This document shows, piece after piece, positions 7,349-13,488 of a DNA stretch of 13,540 bases. The DNA is taken from NCBI GenBank assembly GCA_964622685.1, contig CAZUUU010000080.1:1-13540 (forward strand), written 5' to 3'. The DNA is from Methylibium sp964622685. GTDB lineage: Bacteria > Pseudomonadota > Gammaproteobacteria > Burkholderiales > Burkholderiaceae_C. Position numbers and translations under genes: made by a program. How positions within the stretch are numbered: the stretch's first letter is position 1; each line of letters begins with the position of its first letter. The notes beneath the pieces were generated by a model. It was not told where the DNA came from. It saw only the letters and a list, made by a program, of their open reading frames with translations, and ran no database searches.

Positions 7349-7694
7349 CCACCTTGCACTTGCAGCCGCCGTCACCGCGGCAGTCGCAGTGCATGCACAC
7401 GACGATGACGCGGCGCGCGCGCGTCGTGGTGCGCGGCGGCGTGACGCGCCAGGGCAGCGGCGCGCGGCCCATCAGCACCTGCAGCGGCGTGGCCTCGCGC
7501 GCGCCGGGTAGCGCGGCCGCGAGGCGGTAGCCGGCACGCACCAGCCGGGCACGGGCCGTGCGCAGCGCCACGCGATAGGCCTCGCAGCCGGCCTCGAAAG
7601 GCATCATCGGCAGGCGCTCGGGCTGGCTGGCGCGCAGCCGGGCCCGGCCTGCGGAAATCACGAGTTCGAAGTCGAGGTGCTGGGGCTTCTTCAT
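7323..7694 (-). CDS. Small hypothetical protein with a cysteine-rich C-terminal tail
   Basis: I do not recognise this 123-residue protein. Residues 1-70 look like a small soluble domain (LDFELVISAGRARLRAS near the start, then an Arg/Ala-rich helix-like stretch at 38-62). A Pro/Arg-rich linker at 80-95 leads to a tail with six cysteines at 100, 103, 105, 111, 113 and 118, spaced C-x2-C-x-C-x5-C-x-C-x4-C with His102 among them. Such spacing suggests Zn or another soft metal, or disulfides; no named motif fits exactly. The ATG at 7694 is chosen because GAGGAG lies seven bases upstream (AGGAG then ACACCG); an earlier in-frame ATG lacks that. The gene lies 68 bases downstream of the membrane protein gene on the same strand and probably shares its transcript. 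Its end overlaps the dehydrogenase gene. Confidence 0.72.
   Translation of the reverse strand: MKKPQHLDFELVISAGRARLRASQPERLPMMPFEAGCEAYRVALRTARARLVRAGYRLAAALPGAREATPLQVLMGRAPLPWRVTPPRTTTRARRVIVVCMHCDCRGDGGCKCKVVKCPENRV
7328..7341. terminator. Hairpin inside the convergent overlap, possible two-way transcription end
   Basis: CCCGG (7328-7332) and CCGGG (7337-7341) form a five-base-pair stem with a TTCT loop, entirely within the 26-base overlap of two convergent reading frames. No T-tract follows on either strand, so intrinsic termination would be weak. Its position between converging genes is the only support. Confidence 0.25.
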
Positions 7695-7762
7695 CGGTGT
7701 CTCCTCATCGAAGCCCGAGCTTGCCGGCCGAAGCCCCGCGAACGCCATCCCTCGGTCGCAGT

Positions 7763-8221
7763 TCAGCCCGGCACGTTCAGCGAGATCGAGAACACGCCCG
7801 CGACGAAGCCCAGCAGCGACTTGGCCAGGCCGGCAAGAGCGGGCTCGGTCTGGTCCTTGCTCTGCGAGTAGAAGTACACCGCCAGCGCCAGCGAGGCCAC
7901 ATAGAGCAGCGCGCTGGCGACCTGAAGGTAGCTGGCGCTGCTGCTGACGACGGCGGCACCCCCGGCTGCGCCGCTGTCCGGCGGCGTCAGGCCGACCACG
8001 AAGCCGACGTAGGTGGCGAGCGACACGCTGATCGTCGTCACCGAGAGCGACTGGAACTGCCGGAAGCCACCCGCCTGCGTGCCGGTGGGCGTGGGATGCC
8101 TGCCCATGTCCCAGAGGCACAGGTAGTACCAGCTCAGGCCGGTCACGCCGGCGATGAAGATCAGCCAGTCCTTCAGCTGCGCATTGGTGATCGACGTGCC
8201 GATCGATTGGATGACGTCCAT
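7763..8221 (-). CDS. Hypothetical small integral membrane protein
   Basis: This 152-residue protein has three clear hydrophobic segments at about 19-37, 60-78 and 99-118, and a fourth, weaker one at 132-149. It is therefore a three- or four-helix inner-membrane protein. A polar loop with WDMGRHPTPTGTQAGGFRQF (residues 37-56) joins the first two. I cannot assign a family or function. The ATG at 8221 is preferred over the in-frame GTG at 8233 because GGAG lies six bases before it. The gene is first of a leftward pair with the cysteine-rich protein, divergent from the secreted protein at 8403. Its ribosome site is part of one arm of a long imperfect inverted repeat. Confidence 0.75.
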   Translation of the reverse strand: MDVIQSIGTSITNAQLKDWLIFIAGVTGLSWYYLCLWDMGRHPTPTGTQAGGFRQFQSLSVTTISVSLATYVGFVVGLTPPDSGAAGGAAVVSSSASYLQVASALLYVASLALAVYFYSQSKDQTEPALAGLAKSLLGFVAGVFSISLNVPG

Positions 8222-8226
8222 GGCAG

Positions 8227-8308
8227 GCTCCACAAGGCCGCGTCGGCGGCGATGCGTGGCACGCTAGCCCGGTGCCGCGGCGGGCGTCAATCCTGCGGCT
8301 TGTGGAGC
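8227..8308. repeat. Long-armed inverted repeat covering the ribosome site of the membrane protein gene
   Basis: GCTCCACAAGGCCGC at 8227-8241 is the reverse complement of GCGGCTTGTGGAGC at 8295-8308, apart from one missing base, with a 53-base spacer. Read leftward, the arm at 8227-8241 contains the GGAG ribosome site of the gene starting at 8221. A leftward transcript starting beyond 8308 could fold so that this site is hidden. A smaller stem, GCTTG/CAAGC (8298-8302, 8308-8312), overlaps the other arm and would compete. The spacer also holds GCGTG/CACGC at 8254-8264. Confidence 0.5.
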
Positions 8309-8402
8309 AAGCGTGCCGTGACGACGGGTAGCGGCTGGCCGCCTCGCGACCACCCCGATACTCTCGTGGCGATCCCAGCGAATCACAGAAGAACACCACT
8401 CC

Positions 8403-9227
8403 ATGATCTCGACTCCGCTTCGAATGGAATCAAAGCCCGAGCAGCTCGGCCCGGGTAAGGCATCACGTCGTGTGCGAAGGGTCTTCGCCCCGCTTCTGCT
8501 GCTCATCGCTGGGACAAGTCAGGCCCAGTCCCCGTTTGCCGGAGAGTTCTTCATCACGAGAAACGAGGACCCGGTTTGCGTGCCCTTTGTTCGCAATCTC
8601 AACCAGTTCCGGCGGCTCGACTTCGATGCATGCCGGTTGCGCTTGTCCAGCAAGTTCCCGCAGTTCGAGTCCGCGCCGTGGCGCGAGGTGCCGCTGGACC
8701 TGGCGATCGCCGAGAGGGCGTTCAAGAGCACATCGATGTTCAAGGGCGATCGCGGACAGCAGGCCTCGGAGCCGCTTTGGCAGGCCTGGCTGCAGGGGAC
8801 AGAGGATCTGCGCGCGCAGGGACAAGTCAAGATGTGGCTTGCCGACGTCGATGTATTCGGGGACGGGCATTCCAGGACTGTCGCTCGGGTTCAGTACGGT
8901 ATGCAGGCGTCAGATCGAGCGGTTCGCGACAGGGCATGTGCTCACACGCACAGCGCGATGTGGATGCTCGATGCCCCGGGTGACGGCGCCTCCAAGCCCT
9001 TCAATGACAACGTCTACGGCGGCAACGACATCGTCATCGATACCGTCACCAAGCAGTCGTACGTGCTCAGCTGGCAAGAAGGAGATGCCGGCCCGGAGTT
9101 CGAGGGGCGGAACATCGGGGCAACCCGCGGCGTTCTACTGCTGAAGGCTAGCGTGTTCGGCCTCGCTCCCGTGTGTCGAATCAACTGGGTGCCGACCGGC
9201 AAGTTCCGGACGTTGAAGCGCAAGTAG
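8403..9227 (+). CDS. Hypothetical secreted (periplasmic) protein
   Basis: I cannot assign this 274-residue protein to a named family. It carries a Sec signal peptide: basic residues RRVRR, a hydrophobic core FAPLLLLIAG and a likely cleavage after TSQA at residue 41. The mature part has four cysteines (59, 77, 179, 258), which could form two disulfides in the periplasm. A segment with alternating Asp and Gly (ADVDVFGDG, 147-155) and GGNDIVIDT (207-215) look like surface loops. The ATG at 8403 gives an unusually long 41-residue leader and a poor ribosome site. A GTG at 8472 would give a normal 18-residue signal peptide with AAGG 11 bases upstream, so the true start is uncertain. A weak -10-like GATACT lies at 8357-8362. 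Confidence 0.78.
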   Translation: MISTPLRMESKPEQLGPGKASRRVRRVFAPLLLLIAGTSQAQSPFAGEFFITRNEDPVCVPFVRNLNQFRRLDFDACRLRLSSKFPQFESAPWREVPLDLAIAERAFKSTSMFKGDRGQQASEPLWQAWLQGTEDLRAQGQVKMWLADVDVFGDGHSRTVARVQYGMQASDRAVRDRACAHTHSAMWMLDAPGDGASKPFNDNVYGGNDIVIDTVTKQSYVLSWQEGDAGPEFEGRNIGATRGVLLLKASVFGLAPVCRINWVPTGKFRTLKRK

Positions 9228-9243
9228 CGTCAGTCCTTGGCCG

Positions 9244-9259
9244 AGCCCGCTCGCGGGTT
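9244..9259 (+). terminator. Weak hairpin after the secreted protein gene
   Basis: AGCCCG (9244-9249) pairs with CGGGTT (9254-9259) around a CTCG loop, starting 17 bases after the stop at 9227. The stem is six pairs with one G-T. It is followed by GGGT rather than a run of T, so intrinsic termination is doubtful. Confidence 0.25.
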
Positions 9260-9338
9260 GGGTCACGCGTGTGCCACGATGCTGTCACGGGGCCGGCGCA
9301 GGCTCGCGAGGTCTGAGGTCAAACTGCTGGGAGCCGAC

Positions 9339-9473
9339 ATGAGCATCGTCGACTGGGCTCACGTGGTCCTGCCCCTGCTGGCGCTGGTCGTCGGCGTGGC
9401 GCTCGCCGTCAGGCACTCGGACGACATCGACCGCTGGGTCGAGCGGCTGGACGAGTTGCTGCGCGCCCGCTGA
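9339..9473 (+). CDS. 44-residue single-pass membrane protein
   Basis: A short reading frame starts at an ATG with GGGAG five bases upstream, a good ribosome site. The product has one hydrophobic helix (about residues 7-23, VVLPLLALVVGVALAV) and then a charged amphipathic tail (HSDDIDRWVERLDELLRAR) rich in acidic and basic residues. That pattern fits a small single-pass protein with a cytoplasmic helical tail, perhaps a partner of a larger membrane complex. The frame stays open upstream to 9237, but that extension lacks a ribosome site and reads as unstructured basic sequence. Function is unknown. It could still be a chance frame, since GC-rich DNA produces many. Confidence 0.55.
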   Translation: MSIVDWAHVVLPLLALVVGVALAVRHSDDIDRWVERLDELLRAR

Positions 9474-9492
9474 GACTCGCGCGGGCTCAGCG
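9468..9492. terminator. Inverted repeat joining the stop codons of two convergent genes
   Basis: CGCTGAG (9468-9474) and CTCAGCG (9486-9492) are perfect reverse complements with an 11-base loop. The first arm contains the TGA of the 44-residue protein gene. The second contains the TGA of the leftward membrane protein gene (TCA on the plus strand). The symmetry fits a shared two-way terminator, but neither side has a T-tract. Confidence 0.35.
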
Positions 9493-9894
9493 CCGCCAGC
9501 GCGCTGCTGCCCACGGCGCCACCAGCACCACCAGCAGCACCACCGGCCACAGGTTGCCGCCCTCGAAGCGATAGGCATCGATCAGCTCAGCCCAGGCCTT
9601 GCCCTGCACCAGACGGCCGAAGCCGAACTCGAAGGCCAGCGTCGCCGCCAGCCAGCCGGGCCCGATCGCCGCGTACTGCCGCGCCGGCAGCCGCGGTAGC
9701 CACGCGACCAGCAGCCAGGCCGCGACCAGCACGCAGGCCGACAGCAGCAGGCCGCTCAGCACCAGCGCGGCCGTCCGTCCGAGCCAGGGCACGAGCACCG
9801 CCTCGCGCAGCGCGCCGTTGGCGATGGCGCACACCAGGATCAGCAGCCACACGGCGGCGGCGCGCAGCGCGATGGCGGCAGCAGGCGACGCCAT
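9487..9894 (-). CDS. Hypothetical four-helix inner-membrane protein
   Basis: This 135-residue protein consists almost entirely of hydrophobic helices at about 9-27, 39-66, 80-92 (weaker) and 114-132. The loop between the last two, GKAWAELIDAYRFEGGNLWP, looks like a conserved signature; I recall similar unnamed proteobacterial membrane proteins with it, but no function. The gene follows the lipoprotein gene by 14 bases on the same strand, so the two are probably co-transcribed and may work at the envelope together. The ATG at 9894 has no good ribosome site, which suggests translational coupling to the upstream stop. The gene converges with the 44-residue protein gene, leaving 13 bases between them. 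Confidence 0.75.
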   Translation of the reverse strand: MASPAAAIALRAAAVWLLILVCAIANGALREAVLVPWLGRTAALVLSGLLLSACVLVAAWLLVAWLPRLPARQYAAIGPGWLAATLAFEFGFGRLVQGKAWAELIDAYRFEGGNLWPVVLLVVLVAPWAAARWRR

Positions 9895-9908
9895 GCCCGC
9901 GACCGCAA

Positions 9909-10448
9909 CTAGCGGCGGTCGATCTCCTTGATCATCTCGGCCGCGATGGCCTGGATCTGCTTGTCGGTCATCGCCGAGAAGATGCCTTCCCAGGCGCTGG
10001 ACGAGGTGGCGTACTTGCGCGTGCCCAGCTCACGCTGCGAGGGCAGCTCGAAGAAGCTGGCCTCGGCGTCGATGTAGGCGTTGCCGGTCATCACGCCGAA
10101 GCCGTAGCGCGCGCCGGGCGACAGGTAGCGGTAGTCCTTGACCGTCACGACCACCAGCGTGCCGGGCGTCGCGGTCGCGCCGGGCTGGGCCTCGAAGTAG
10201 TCGAACTGCTTGCCGGCGCCGGACGCGGCGGTCGACACCGCGGTGCGCCACTCGGTGCGGAACAGCTCCCAGTCCGTCGACTTGGGCAGCGACGGCGCGG
10301 GCTTGACCAGCAGCGCCACGCGCTTGCTGGCCGCGGCGGGCACCTGCAGCGTGGCCGCGTTGTCGCCGGCCGGGCGCTGCACGGTGGCGGCGCAGCCGGT
10401 CAGCAGCGCGAGGGTCAGGGGGACGAGCAGGGCGGCGAGTCGGCGCAT
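9909..10448 (-). CDS. Lipoprotein, DUF4410-like
   Basis: This 179-residue protein begins with a lipoprotein signal peptide ending in the lipobox L-T-G-C, with lipidation at Cys19. Residue 20 is Ala rather than Asp, so sorting to the outer membrane is expected. The mature part contains the block VVTVKDYRYLSPGARYGFG followed by VMTGNAYIDAEASF (about 99-131). That resembles the DUF4410 family of small lipoproteins as I remember it. The biochemical role of the family is unknown. The protein is probably periplasm-facing and partnered with the membrane protein encoded 14 bases downstream. It could also be transcribed with the CSD-DUF1294 gene, which ends 55 bases upstream. Confidence 0.85.
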   Translation of the reverse strand: MRRLAALLVPLTLALLTGCAATVQRPAGDNAATLQVPAAASKRVALLVKPAPSLPKSTDWELFRTEWRTAVSTAASGAGKQFDYFEAQPGATATPGTLVVVTVKDYRYLSPGARYGFGVMTGNAYIDAEASFFELPSQRELGTRKYATSSSAWEGIFSAMTDKQIQAIAAEMIKEIDRR

Positions 10449-10503
10449 GGGGCAGCGTGGAGTGAGCGGTGCGCGGATGCTAGCCGGCTGGCACCGCGCG
10501 GCG

Positions 10504-11130
10504 TCACCGCGCTTCCATCAGCCAGGCCCGTGCGGGCGAGCACAGCAGCACGAAAGCGATGACATTCAGGACCACCGTGGCCCAGAACACCGACCGGAAC
10601 TCGGCCTTGGTGGACTTGTGGCGCAGGACCTGCTGGGCCAGCAGTGCACCGGGCCAGCCGCCGGCCAGCGACATCAGGTGCAGCGTGCTCTCGGCCACGC
10701 GCCAGCCGCCGCGCCGGGCCGCGGACTTGTCGATCGCGTAGAGCACGAAGGTGATCGGTATCGTCGTCGCGTAGACGACGGCCACCCACGCCGGCGGCTT
10801 CTTCCACAGCAGGCTGACGGCGAGGGCCAGCAGCAGGAAGGACGGGACCGCGAACAGCGTTGCGGTCCCCCACTGGGCCGGCGTGTCGCGCCGTGGCCTG
10901 GCGGCCGGGCGCGCAGTCTGCACGACCTCGACCTGGCGCGCGCGCTTCTTGCCCTGCGGCCCCAGCTCGACCTCGAACGACACGCGCTGGTCGACCTGCG
11001 GCCGCCCGGCGCGCCGCGAGAACGCCTTGATGTGGACGAAGATCTCGTCGCCGCCTTGCGTCGGCTCGATGAAGCCGAAGCCCCGGTCGTCGTTCCAGGA
11101 CTTGATGACGCCTTCGAAGCGTGCGGTCAT
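10504..11130 (-). CDS. Cold-shock domain fused to DUF1294 membrane domain
   Basis: This 208-residue protein has two parts. Residues 1-70 are a cold-shock domain that binds single-stranded nucleic acid, with RNP1-like RGFGFIE (16-22) and RNP2-like EIFVHI (29-34). A Pro/Arg linker follows. Residues 86-203 are a DUF1294 membrane domain with about four helices and the family motif YAIDKSAARRGGWRVAE (131-147), then LHLMSLAGGWPGALLAQ and KSTKAEFR. This fusion is a known arrangement; it places an RNA-binding domain at the inner membrane, and its role is not established. The start is four bases after the tautomerase stop with no ribosome site, so translation is probably coupled. Confidence 0.93.
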   Translation of the reverse strand: MTARFEGVIKSWNDDRGFGFIEPTQGGDEIFVHIKAFSRRAGRPQVDQRVSFEVELGPQGKKRARQVEVVQTARPAARPRRDTPAQWGTATLFAVPSFLLLALAVSLLWKKPPAWVAVVYATTIPITFVLYAIDKSAARRGGWRVAESTLHLMSLAGGWPGALLAQQVLRHKSTKAEFRSVFWATVVLNVIAFVLLCSPARAWLMEAR

Positions 11131-11134
11131 GGGG

Positions 11135-11515
11135 CTAGCCGTGCGGCATCCGGCCGCCCGCCGGCGACCAGTTCTCCCACGGCACGTCCTGGAAGCAGAC
11201 CATCAGGTTCTCGGTATCGAAGCCCTGCGCGGCCAGGCGCTCGACGATCGCCGCCAGCACCTGCTTCTTCACCTTGACGCTGCGGCCCGCGCCCAGCAGC
11301 ACCTCCACCAGCACGAAGTCGTCGGTGCGCCGCGTGCGCACGTCGGGGAAAGCGGCGTCGTAGCGGAAGTCGTCGTCGCCGAGCTCGATCACGCGATGGA
11401 AGCGGTCGCGAGGATCGACACCGACGCCCACCAGCGCGGCCTGGACCGCGTCGAGGACCATGGTCTTGAGGGCGGTGGTCTTGGGGTTGCGGAGGGTGAG
11501 GGTGACGATGGGCAT
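11135..11515 (-). CDS. Tautomerase superfamily protein
   Basis: This 126-residue protein starts MPIVTLTL, leaving Pro as the mature N-terminus after methionine removal. That proline is the catalytic base of the 4-oxalocrotonate tautomerase/MIF superfamily. Downstream features fit the longer tautomerase subfamily: DRFHRVIELGDDDFRYD (37-53), RRTDDFVLVEV (62-72), LGAGRS (74-79) and ENWSPAGG (114-121). Members catalyse keto-enol tautomerisation or related reactions, but the substrate here is unknown. No ribosome site is visible before the ATG. The gene is first of a leftward set and is followed after four bases by the CSD-DUF1294 gene, with which it is probably co-transcribed. I see no functional link between the two. 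Confidence 0.9.
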   Translation of the reverse strand: MPIVTLTLRNPKTTALKTMVLDAVQAALVGVGVDPRDRFHRVIELGDDDFRYDAAFPDVRTRRTDDFVLVEVLLGAGRSVKVKKQVLAAIVERLAAQGFDTENLMVCFQDVPWENWSPAGGRMPHG

Positions 11516-11607
11516 GGGGTGGTCGGGGCCTAGCCGTCGGTCAATCGCTTGTTTGGCCTGGGCGGCAACGAAACCGGTACAAGCTCCAAGTCCGCTCGAG
11601 CAAAGGG

Positions 11608-12474
11608 CTAGCCGCCGTACTCTGCGTCGAACTTGCGGAAGATGGCATTGTTCACTCTGTCGATCCAGTCCAGTGACCGCATGAGGTTCGGATCATCTGC
11701 TCCAATTCGCACCAACCAGAGACGGAACGGCTTGTTGGCAAACCGCAGAGTTGGTGAAACGAAGCGAACATCCGCCGGGTGATAGAAGGGGTACGCAGAG
11801 TAGGTTCCGTCCTCGTTGCGGGAGAGACAGTAGTCCATCGACTCGTTCCACGAACCATGGATTGATTCCGACATCATTCCGTAGGTACAGGCGTACAAGT
11901 GCTCATGTTCCACAGAAGAAAAGATATCGAAGAAGGTCTTGCCTTGGATCTTCCAGCGGTTCTTCTTCTGCTCCGCGAAGCTACTGGCTTCAAGCGCCTC
12001 GTCCTGCATCTTTCGCTTCACCGATTGCAGCAGGCGCTGACCGGCCTTTGTCTCGAAGAACTTTGAGCCGCCCTCCAGGTCCCGCAAGATGCGCAGTCGG
12101 TCTTTGTATGAGCACTTGCGGTAGTCCTCGACAACTGCATCCGCAGACTCCATCAAGTAGGTTGCGACAACTGATGCCTCGATGAGCGGTCGCTCAAGAA
12201 TGCTGATGATCTCGGCATTGTCTTGCTCGTAGTACTTGATGATTTCCTTGAGAAGCTTCCACACCCGTACCAGTAATCCGAGGATTGGAGCGTCACTCAG
12301 GTCGAAGCCGGTTGGATTGCGATCAAGGTTCCTTACGCGTGTGATCGAGTCGTAGATTTCCGCCGCATCCCCGTAGAACGTCAGAGCGAAATCGTTGATC
12401 GACGCGGCATCTAGAAAGTGATGACGGACATAGTCTTCGTCGTACTTCTTGATGAGTCGTTCTATTTCGTCCAT
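11608..12474 (-). CDS. DUF5677-like hypothetical protein, low-GC
   Basis: This 288-residue soluble, mostly helical protein resembles the DUF5677 family as I remember it. Supporting segments are LERPLIEASVVATYLME (93-109), YRKCSYKDRLRILRDLE (118-134) and YGMMSESIHGSWNES (198-212), the last with the conserved-looking Ser/His pair around His207. The family has no established function. The gene is much less GC-rich than its neighbours (31 of 60 bases at 12241-12300), and its codon use differs visibly, so recent acquisition is likely. There is no ribosome site at the ATG. The gene begins 24 bases after an attC-like site and may be a cassette gene. The product could be a nucleic-acid or stress-related protein, but nothing here shows that. 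Confidence 0.82.
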   Translation of the reverse strand: MDEIERLIKKYDEDYVRHHFLDAASINDFALTFYGDAAEIYDSITRVRNLDRNPTGFDLSDAPILGLLVRVWKLLKEIIKYYEQDNAEIISILERPLIEASVVATYLMESADAVVEDYRKCSYKDRLRILRDLEGGSKFFETKAGQRLLQSVKRKMQDEALEASSFAEQKKNRWKIQGKTFFDIFSSVEHEHLYACTYGMMSESIHGSWNESMDYCLSRNEDGTYSAYPFYHPADVRFVSPTLRFANKPFRLWLVRIGADDPNLMRSLDWIDRVNNAIFRKFDAEYGG

Positions 12475-12498
12475 CTACAGAGGTAGTGTTGTTGCGAC

Positions 12499-12542
12499 GA
12501 CCAACGTTCTAGTTGAGTGGGCGCCAGAACGACGGGTTGGGC
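12499..12542 (-). other. attC-like recombination site between two low-GC genes
   Basis: Read leftward, the site has the box order of an integron attC: R'' GCCCAAC (12536-12542), a 5-base spacer, L'' beginning GTTC, L' ending CAAC, a 6-base spacer, then R' GTTGGTC (12499-12505). R'' and R' are complementary at six of seven bases. R'' fits RYYYAAC exactly, while R' misses GTTRRRY at one position. An alternative stem, GTTCT with AGAAC (12506-12510, 12526-12530), is also present. At 44 bases it is shorter than the roughly 57-base minimum I know for attC, and the central stem is weak. It lies 27 bases after one stop codon and 24 bases before the next start, exactly where a cassette site belongs. 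No integrase gene is in view. Confidence 0.35.
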
Positions 12543-12569
12543 ATCATTGTGAGCATACTGAAGCGATGG

Positions 12570-13250
12570 CTACCGCGTTCCATTGACCGTAACGTCATAG
12601 TCAACCCATCCATTGCCCTTGCAGTCGCCCAACGGGCTGCGACCAGAGTCCGAGTAGTGCAGTCGTAGGACCACGCAGTTTGGCCGCGTACCGTGGCGCT
12701 CAACCGTGGCGCTGCCGTTCCGCGCGCTGCGGTATGCGCCGGTCCAGTTGGCTACTGCAAATCCCTCCGCAAGGCAGAGGTCGTAGTCGCCTCTGACATT
12801 GCGTTCAGTGCAGCTACCGTCGTTTCCGATGCGACGATTGAAGGCCTGGGATGCGTGCTCGGGCGCCGGGGCGGGAGCGCTTGCCGCTGGGTCGGCACCC
12901 GTTGCAGCATTTGCACCTGTTAGCCAAGACGATAGATCAAGTGGCTTCTGAAAGAAGACCGACGAGAACAACGAGCCACTTGTCGCCATGAACAGAAGGA
13001 GCACAAACCATGTGAAGACGAGTGCTGGCCCGGCGAGGCGGTAGCCCGGCAACGACGACATTCGAGCAAAGACAACCAGCACGCCCATAAGAACGAGCAT
13101 TACGACAGTGCCGACGAAAGCGACTCGCGGGTCGATCTTGAACGAGTAGATGATCGCGATCGCTGCGACGACACCTCCAATGCCCAACGCGTACTTGACA
13201 GCTGGGACGGCGCGAACTGCCTCGCGGAGAAACTCCAAGGGGGTAGTCAT
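12570..13250 (-). CDS. Hypothetical three-helix membrane protein with a cysteine-containing C-terminal domain
   Basis: The ATG at 13250 is chosen because GAGGAGG lies six bases upstream. The frame is open further, to 13394, but without such a site. The 226-residue product has hydrophobic helices at about 21-38, 43-62 and 75-98. An Ala/Pro-rich linker (112-132) leads to a domain of about 90 residues with cysteines at 147, 159, 192 and 210. With the N-terminus inside, three helices would place this domain in the periplasm, where two disulfides could form. I recognise the N-terminal membrane block as recurring in unnamed bacterial proteins but know no function. GC content is low (33 of 60 at 13141-13200). 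An attC-like site follows 27 bases after the stop. Confidence 0.75.
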   Translation of the reverse strand: MTTPLEFLREAVRAVPAVKYALGIGGVVAAIAIIYSFKIDPRVAFVGTVVMLVLMGVLVVFARMSSLPGYRLAGPALVFTWFVLLLFMATSGSLFSSVFFQKPLDLSSWLTGANAATGADPAASAPAPAPEHASQAFNRRIGNDGSCTERNVRGDYDLCLAEGFAVANWTGAYRSARNGSATVERHGTRPNCVVLRLHYSDSGRSPLGDCKGNGWVDYDVTVNGTR

Positions 13251-13474
13251 GTCTGGCCTCCTCGTAAGCAGCGACGATCTCGTGATGCCCAACGTGAAGT
13301 AGATCAACCGGTGGCGCTTGGCAGGATCGGTGTATGCGCGACCATGGCGCGCATCATCGTCGCTATGGTTTTCCCTGGAAACCCCACGCTTCATGCCTGT
13401 CCGTCGATGGCGTCAGCGGTGCAATAGGCGGCTCAAGTAGCAGCGGACAGACGCTGAGGGTTCCGCCCCCCTCG

Positions 13475-13480
13475 CTACAC
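13475..13480 (+). promoter_or_regulatory. Probable -10 box of the LysR-type gene, implying a very short or absent leader
   Basis: TACACT matches four of six bases of the sigma-70 -10 box, including the key first T, second A and last T. It ends eight bases before the GTG start. Transcription would begin close to or at the start codon, and no Shine-Dalgarno sequence lies between. The -35 region is not convincing. Confidence 0.4.
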
Positions 13481-13488
13481 TGCCCGCC

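Noticed and set aside
433..7375. Long open frames antisense to the acyltransferase, AceE-type, dioxygenase and dehydrogenase genes (for example 433-1506, 2303-3529, 3551-5086, 5906-7375 on the minus strand)
   Set aside because: Their translations are low-complexity, rich in Arg, Ala, His and Gln, and show no domain. High GC with third-position bias keeps such shadow frames open. The sense-strand frames carry clear family motifs.
13287..13293. GTTGGGC on the minus strand, a match to the attC/attI core box, upstream of the three-helix membrane protein gene
   Set aside because: No partner R'' box is found in the next ~150 bases upstream on that strand, and a seven-base degenerate match is likely by chance. 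It would mark the left cassette edge only if the site at 12499-12542 is confirmed.
13397..13450. CTGTCCG/CGGACAG inverted repeat upstream of the LysR-type gene
   Set aside because: It has seven-base arms 40 bases apart and no T-N11-A LysR-type core; it is too weak to call an operator.
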